From NCBI GenBank assembly GCA_027924585.1, contig BSBM01000426.1:457001-521000 (forward strand): a stretch of DNA of 64,000 nucleotides, read 5' to 3'. Shown here piece after piece: positions 58,197-64,000 of the stretch (position 1 is its first letter; each line of letters starts with the position of its first letter). The notes beneath the pieces were generated by a model. The model had not been told where the DNA came from, ran no database searches, and saw only the letters and a program-made list of their open reading frames with translations. The stretch is from Larix kaempferi. Taxonomy: Eukaryota > Streptophyta > Pinopsida > Pinales > Pinaceae. The position numbers and the translations under genes are program-made.

Positions 58197-60560
58197 ATGG
58201 AAAAACGCCTCAAGAAGAAGTCACATGGTGTCATCGCTCAAATCCATTCCATTCAGATGCAACCATCAGCAGTCTCCACTACTCCTTTGGATCTACAACA
58301 AATATTGGATGGATATACAGATGTCTTTGCTGAACCAGTGGGATTGCCACCTTCCAGGCCAGAAGACCATCGTATTCAGCTCCTTCCTGGTAGCGTTCCT
58401 CCCAACATCAGGCCCTACCGCTACCCATTTCACCAAAAAACGGAGATTGAAATGCTCATTCGGGACTTATTGAAGCAAGGTATTATTCGCCCAAGCACTA
58501 GTTCCTTTTCTTCTCCAGTTATTCTTGTCCACAAAAAAGATGGGTCATGGTGCCTCTGCATTGACTTCCGAGCACTTAATCACCTCACCATCAAAGATAA
58601 GTTTCCAATTCTTGTTGTTGATGAGTTTCTTGATGAGCTTCATGGGGATCACTTTTTCTCCAAGTTGGATCTTCGTTCTGGGTATCATCAAATTCGGGTT
58701 CATGAGGATGATATCCCTAAAACAGCTTTCCACTCACATGATAGCCATTATGAGTTTTTGGTCATGACCTTTGGCCTCACTAATGCTCCTTCCACATTCC
58801 AGGCCTTAATGAATAAAATATTTCGACCCTACTTGCAGAAATTCATTCTGGTATTCTTTTCATGGGATGAACATCTCCAACATCTGGATCTTGTCATGAA
58901 ACTTTTCTTTGACCATCATCTCCATGCCAAGCAGTCTAAATGTGTTTTTGGACAGAAGGAAGTTGAGTATCTCGGGCACATTATCTCAGCACAAGGGGTT
59001 CGTGTGGATCCTGCCAAAATCGATGCCATGAACAATTGGCCGCATCCTCAGACACTCAAGAGCTTTCATGGTTTTTTGGGGTTGACTGGCTACTACCACA
59101 AGTTTGTCAAGGATTATGGGAAGATTGAAGCTCCATTAACTTCTCTATTGAAAAAGGATGCTTTTACATGGACACCTGTTACTCAGTGTGCACTTGACAA
59201 ACTAAAACAAGCTATGTGTACTACACCTGTTCTAGCTATGCCCGATTTTTCCAAGCCCTTCACTATTGAGAGTGATGCTTGCGGCAATGGAATTGGTGTT
59301 GTTCTCCTTCAAGATGAACAACCCATTGCGTTCACTAGGAAATCCCTTTTAGGTAAGAATTTAGCTGCCTCTACCTATGAGAAGGAAATGATGGCTATTT
59401 TGCATGCAGTACAGAAGTGGCGCCCATACCTATTAGGGAATCATTTTTGCATCAAGACTGATCACCAGAGTCTGAAATATTTCTTGGAACAACGTGTCTC
59501 CTCCTCGGCACAACGTAAATGGGTTAGAAAACTCATGGGTTATGACTATGAGATCACTTACAAGAAGGGTATAGACAATAATGTGGCAGATGCTCTTTCT
59601 TGCACATTTGATGCCCAAGGTTCTCTTTCAGCTATTTATATGCCTATTCCAAATTGGTTGCAATCTGTTCAACAGGGTTATGTCAATGACTCTTCCTTAT
59701 CTCAAATCATGAAATGCTTGACCAACAACCCTTCTGCTATACCACATTACTCTTGGGATGGTGCTTCTTTGCGATACAAGGGTCGTCTGGTGCTTCCCCA
59801 GAGCCCAGATATTCAACAGGTTGTCTTCTATGAACTCCATGCTTCTCCATCGGCAGGGCACTTTGGGTTCCTCAAAATGTATGAACGAGCACGGTGTAAC
59901 TTCTTTTGGAAGGGCATGAAAAGGACAATTCAACAGATGGTGGCCGAATGTGATACCTGCAAGTGCAATAAGGGTGAAACAACACTCCTTCCAGGATTGC
60001 TTGAACCCTTGCCCATACCTACACAGATTTGGACATATATTTCTATGGATTTCATTGAAGGGCTCCCTAAATCTGGCGGGAAGATAGTGATTCTCGTTGT
60101 GGTTGATTGCCTCTCCAAATATAGTCATTTTTGTGCTCTCAGCCATCCGTATACAGCCTCCTCTGTCGCTCAAAATTTCCTGGACCAGATCTTTCGTCTT
60201 CATGGCATCCCTTCTTCCATTGTCTCGGATCGTGATGCGACTTTCACCAGTCATTTTTGGACAGAACTATTTCGCCACACTGGCACTAAACTAAAGATGA
60301 GTTCAGGGTATCACCTACAAACATATGGTCAGACTAAAATTATCAATAAATGCTTGGAAACTTATCTTCATTGCTTCACCTCGGAACAACAAAATCAGTG
60401 GGAAAAGTGGCTCCCTCTCGCTGAATGGTGGTACAATACCTCTTACCACACTGCCTCTAAAATGACCCCATATGATGCAGTCTATGGTCAGGCACCTCTA
60501 GTTCTTCTTCCATACACCCGCACCAGTTCACCAGTTCAGGAAGTTGACATGGTCCTTTGA
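58197..60560 (+). pseudogene. Gypsy-2 RT, RNase H and integrase, 787-codon frame
   Basis: A long intact frame. RT: GIIRPSTSSFSSPVILVHKK, then SKLDLRSGYHQIRV and FLVMTFGLTNAPSTFQALMN. At the place of the catalytic F-x-D-D box the sequence goes from ILVFF directly to SWDEHL (58851-58870), so about eight residues including both Asp are deleted in frame. RNase H follows with its acids present (ESDACG, YEKEMMAI, KTDHQSL). The integrase zinc domain (HASPSAGHFG ... CDTCKCNKG) and core follow, with SMDFIEGLP and VSDRDATF. The third acid is Lys in TYGQTKIIN (AAA 60336-60338). The frame ends TGA 60558-60560. The copy cannot reverse transcribe or integrate by itself. Confidence 0.92.
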
Positions 60561-60757
60561 AAATGCGATCAGATTCTTCGCATTTTGCGGGACAATCTTC
60601 ACATGGAAAGAAATCGCATGAAGCAACAAGTTGATCAGCAACGTTCTGAGTGCACTTTTCAAGTCGGCAATATGGTTTTTCTTCGTCTCTAGCCGTACAA
60701 GCAATCCTCCTTGAAACTCAAAGGGAATCATAAGCTCGCTCCAAAGTTCTATGGGCC
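59292..60757 (+). repeat. 1,466-bp tandem duplication in Gypsy-2, copy 1
   Basis: Spans RNase H, integrase and the start of the C-terminal region. The second copy follows directly at 60758-62223 with an exact 1,466 offset. The short CATT/ATT microhomology at the junction suits unequal exchange or replication slippage. Confidence 0.93.
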
Positions 60758-62223
60758 ATTGGTGTTGTTCTCCTTCAAGATGAACAACCCATTGCGTTCA
60801 CTAGGAAAGCCCTTTTAGGTAAGAATTTAGCTGCCTCTACCTATGAGAAGGAAATGATGGCTATTTTGCATGCAGTACAGAAGTGGCGCCCATACCTATT
60901 AGGGAATCATTTTTGCATCAAGACTGATCACCAGAGTCTGAAATATTTCTTGGAACAACGTGCCTCCTCCTTGGCACAACGTAAATGGGTTAGAAAACTC
61001 ATGGGTTATGACTATGAGATCACTTACAAGAAGGGTATAGACAATAATGTGGCAGATGCTCTTTCTCGCACATTTGATGCCCAAGGTTCTCTTTCAGCTA
61101 TTTATATGCCTATTCCAAATTGGTTGCAATCTGTTCAACAGGGTTATGTCAATGACTCTTCCTTATCTCAAATCATGAAATGCTTGACCAACAACCCTTC
61201 TGCTATACCACATTACTCTTGGGATGGTGCTTCTTTGCGATACAAGGGTCGTCTGGTGCTTCCCCAGAGCCCAGATCTTCAACAGGTTGTCTTCTATGAA
61301 CTCCATGCTTCTCCATCGGCAGGGCACTCTGGGTTCCTCAAAATGTATGAACGAGCACGGTGTAACTTCTTTTGGCAGGGCATGAAAAGGACAATTCAAC
61401 AGATGGTGGCCGAATGTGATACCTGCAAGCGCAATAAGGGTGAAACAACACTCCTTCCAGGATTGCTTGAACCCTTGCCCATACCTACACAGATTTGGAC
61501 ATATATTTCTATGGATTTCATTGAAGGGCTCCCTAAATCTGGCAGGAAGATAGTGATTCTCGTTGTGGTTGATTGCCTCTCCAAATATAGTCATTTTTGT
61601 GCTCTCAGCCTTCCGTATACAGCCTCCTCTGTCGCTCAAAATTTCCTGGACCAGATCTTTCGTCTTCATGGCATCCCTTCTTCCATTGTCTCGGATCGTG
61701 ATGCGACTTTCACCAGTCATTTTTGGACAGAACTATTTCGCCACACTGGCACTAAACTAAAGATGAGTTCAGGGTATCACCCACAAACATATGGTCAGAC
61801 TAAAATTATCAATAAATGCTTGGAAACTTATCTTCATTGCTTCACCTCGGAACAACAACATCAGTGGGAAAAGTGGCTCCCTCTCGCTGAATGGTGGTAC
61901 AATACCTCTTACCACACTGCCTCTAAAATGACCCCATATGATGCAGTCTATGGTCAGGCACCTCTAGTTCTTCTTCCATACACCCCCACCAGTTCACCAG
62001 TTCAGGAAGTTGACATGGTCCTTTGAAAATGCGATCAGATTCTTCGCATTTTGCGGGACAATATTCACATGGAAAGAAATCACATGAAGCAACAAGTTGA
62101 TCAGCAACGTTCTGAGTGCACTTTTCAAGTCGGCAATATGGTTTTTCTTCGTCTCTAGCCATACAAGCAATCCTCCTTGAAACTCAAAGGGAATCATAAG
62201 CTCGCTCCAAAGTTCTATGGGCC
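60758..62223 (+). repeat. 1,466-bp tandem duplication in Gypsy-2, copy 2
   Basis: Repeats RNase H-integrase, including a 390-codon open frame (60854-62026). It carries the same Asp-to-Tyr and Glu-to-Lys changes in TYGQTK. The two copies differ at only a few bases, for example Leu versus Pro before QTYGQT. The duplication is therefore younger than those mutations. Confidence 0.93.
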
Positions 62224-62545
62224 ATATCGGATTCTTCAGAAGATTGGGTCTCTTGCTTATAAATTGGAACTTCCTCCTTCTTTCCGCATTCATCTAGTCT
62301 TTCATGTCTCTTGTCTGAAGAAAGTTCTTGGCACCAACATCAGTGGACAAATGATTTTACCCGAACTGGATAATGAAGGATCCATCCTTTTAGAGCCGGA
62401 GGCCATCCTCAATCGGCGCACGCATCAACGTTGCTCTTGCTCTATCATAGAGGTCTTAATTCAGTGGCACGACATGCAACCAGAGGATGCTACATGCGAA
62501 CCACTCCTTCAGATTCAACAACAATTTCCACATCTAAAGCTTTGA
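62027..62545 (+). pseudogene. Gypsy-2 integrase C-terminus and chromodomain-like tail
   Basis: After the TGA at 62024-62026 the same frame continues through a TAG near 62157 to 62545. The blocks LAPKFYGPYRILQKIGSLAY and FHVSCLKK are the usual chromovirus integrase C-terminus. LEPEAILNRR ... EVLIQWHDMQPEDATCEP then matches the chromodomain layout, in which V.W......ATWE is expected. The Trp of ATWE is Cys here. The chromodomain would direct insertion to marked chromatin. Confidence 0.85.
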
Positions 62546-62560
62546 GGACAAAGATTTTTT

Positions 62561-62574
62561 TAAGGGGGAGGGGA
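62561..62574 (+). other. Gypsy-2 polypurine tract
   Basis: TAAGGGGGAGGGGA directly before the 3' LTR. Confidence 0.93.
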
Positions 62575-62949
62575 TGTTAGGAATCCATGTCTTTACTTTG
62601 TTAGTATGTTGTTGTTGGACGCATATGCTTTGTAAGTCGTCCCATAGTATTTGTTGATCAATAATTTTTGTTATTGTTGTTGGCGCATATGCTTTGTAAG
62701 TCGCCCGTAGTATTGTTGATCCATAGTTTGTAGTGGCCCATGGTTTTGACCCATAGTATTGGTGCCTAGACTTAGTATATAAGTGTGTGTTGAGACCTAT
62801 GAAGGCACCGTGAATTTATTTGTATTGAGCTTGCTCATAGGAGGTTGCCCCCTCGAAGTGGTCTGTGATCAATATAAAAGTGATTCTGAGTTCTGTCATT
62901 TCTGCTATTTCGCATATTCTTATTAATTAATTGTTGCAAATGCATCACA
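62575..62949 (+). repeat. Gypsy-2 3' LTR
   Basis: TGTTAGGAA... to ...GCATCACA, 375 bp, followed by GTAAA (62950-62954). Confidence 0.95.
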
Positions 62950-62954
62950 GTAAA

Positions 62955-64000
62955 AGGCTCTACAAGCTGCATGCACAGAGACCTACTGAGAGAGAAGAGA
63001 TTATGCAGCTGAGTGCGCAAACTGTAACTGTTGTACCCTTCCCAAAGATAATATAAAAATAGTTCCTGTGGATGTAGCTCCCATCCTGGGGGTGAACCAC
63101 ATTAAATTATGTGTTATGTGATTGCTTATGTGCTTGAATCTCTGTATTTGCTTATGGCGAATAGTTAATATTTGGTTTATGAACTCATGTGTTCTTGCTT
63201 TTATATGTATTCGCCACAAGGATAATTATGGGAATAATATGTTAAGTAGCCACATATGTGAATTAATGTTAAATGCATAAGTATTTCTAAGTCAAATGAA
63301 AGCATAAGTCAATCGGGTAAACACTTAAGCCCGCGAAGTCGGTATAGTGCAATTCCCCGAGTGCAACACCGGAAGTGCGCAGTTACATTGCTATTGTTAT
63401 AGTGTATGAGTTTGCAAGGTTCAATCTAAGGTGTTGTTGAATGCATAACTTACATTGAGTAAAATCCGTTAAATTGGTTATGTACCGAAGAGGAAGCGTA
63501 GTCTCTGTGGCATTGTCCTATCGTTGACGAATCATTCCACATCGCGCAGTCCTTGGATGCGCGATTGTCTAAGTGTTAGCTGTGAAGAAGGTGGAATTCA
63601 AAAAGTCCCCAGTTCACAGCGCGAGCCTTGTAGTGTGCTGCTCTTCAGTTTGTTAAATCTTCATCACCTGGTTGTGGAAACCTAATTCTACATCCTCCCC
63701 ATTACATCGCCTCGGATGAGACCTCACTCTGATCGTAGGCTGTTTCCAAAAGGGCTAGTGAAAAGGGGTTTTGTTGGTTCCTCGAACCACACAGAACCTG
63801 GGTCTTTCTAGGAAACCTCAAGAACAATATAAACAACCAATAAATGGTTTAGTTTCCGTTCTAAGAATCGGTGATGAGTACAGAACCTTGTAATCCTGAG
63901 AAAACAAAAATCTAGAACTGGGTGGACAAGGTAGAGAGAGATTTTCCCAGAAAAGAGAATAGACACGGTCCCGCATCTATATGATGTTGAGTGGTTAAAC
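62955..64000 (+). repeat. LTR-like sequence, right part
   Basis: Probable continuation of the LTR-like sequence cut by Gypsy-2. It contains CCTGTGGATGTAGCTCCCATCCTGGGGGTGAACCAC (63067-63102), which resembles the post-promoter part of plant copia LTRs. No ORF or primer site is seen, and its end lies beyond the window or is unrecognisable. Confidence 0.45.

Larger units (their letters stand above)
55447..62949 (+). mobile_element. Gypsy-2: chromodomain-type Ty3/gypsy element
   Basis: Two 375-bp LTRs (55447-55821 and 62575-62949) differ at about 17 positions by eye. They are flanked by a perfect GTAAA duplication (55442-55446 and 62950-62954). The interior carries gag, protease, RT, RNase H, integrase and a C-terminal chromodomain-like segment, marking a plant chromovirus. 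A 1,466-bp tandem duplication of the RNase H-integrase region sits inside. RT lacks its Asp-Asp box. Primer site and polypurine tract are canonical. It is inserted in LTR-like DNA next to the TTGAC array. Confidence 0.95.

Noticed and set aside
59697-61720. Two near-identical 185-codon minus-strand frames
   Set aside because: Antisense shadows of integrase, duplicated with the 1,466-bp repeat.
1-64000. tRNA, rRNA or microRNA genes
   Set aside because: No cloverleaf or rRNA core sequence recognised; tRNA-like strings found are only retroelement primer sites or B-box-like pieces.

Overview
This window is nuclear DNA of a land plant with a large, repeat-rich genome. It holds several nested LTR retrotransposons of Ty1/copia and Ty3/gypsy type, plant-style protein fragments (a receptor-like cytoplasmic kinase exon and a GPI-anchor tail exon), AT-rich intergenic DNA and long degenerate minisatellites. 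The sequence alone does not fix the species. The density and age of the retrotransposons would suit a gymnosperm or another large-genome plant, but that is inference. No rRNA, tRNA, CRISPR or prokaryotic gene was seen.

Layout, left to right. 1-8267 is an old minus-strand gypsy-like gag region (element A) split by a complete plus-strand copia element, Copia-1 (400-7270, TSD TTTCT). Element A's leader and LTR edge are split again by a complete 12.2 kb Tat-like gypsy element, Gypsy-1 (8268-20432, TSD TGAAC). Gypsy-1 carries gag, protease, RT, RNase H, integrase, a second RNase H-like ORF downstream of integrase, and an antisense ORF. 20438-24400 is AT-rich intergenic DNA with small tandem duplications. 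24846-25499 is the only intact-looking host gene candidate: an acidic 217-aa protein of unrecognised family with a TATA box upstream. 26662-37967 is a minus-strand copia element, Copia-2 (TSD AATCG), whose gag is split by a 4.7 kb coding-free TG...CA insertion with its own TSD (ACCAT), probably a giant solo LTR. 37973-44116 is intergenic DNA with a fold-back element, a duplicated coding-like remnant and two unrelated gene-exon fragments. 44117-47775 plus 54523-54755 is one degenerate array built on TTGAC, the WRKY W-box core. It is interrupted by the minus-strand copia element Copia-3 (47776-54522). From 54756 an LTR-like sequence begins. It is split by a chromodomain-type gypsy element, Gypsy-2 (55447-62949, TSD GTAAA), and appears to continue to the right edge of the window.

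The retroelements are recognised by matched LTRs, primer-binding sites, purine tracts and 5-bp target-site duplications, and by the order of their protein domains (copia: PR-INT-RT-RNH; gypsy: PR-RT-RNH-INT). All five coding elements are decayed. Many nonsense codons sit where the family normally has CGA, CAA or CAG. Several catalytic acidic residues are changed by apparent G-to-A steps. Gypsy-2 has lost the RT Asp-Asp box inside an otherwise open 787-codon frame and carries a 1,466-bp internal tandem duplication. The relative order of insertions can be read from the nesting. No functional pathway among host genes can be inferred.
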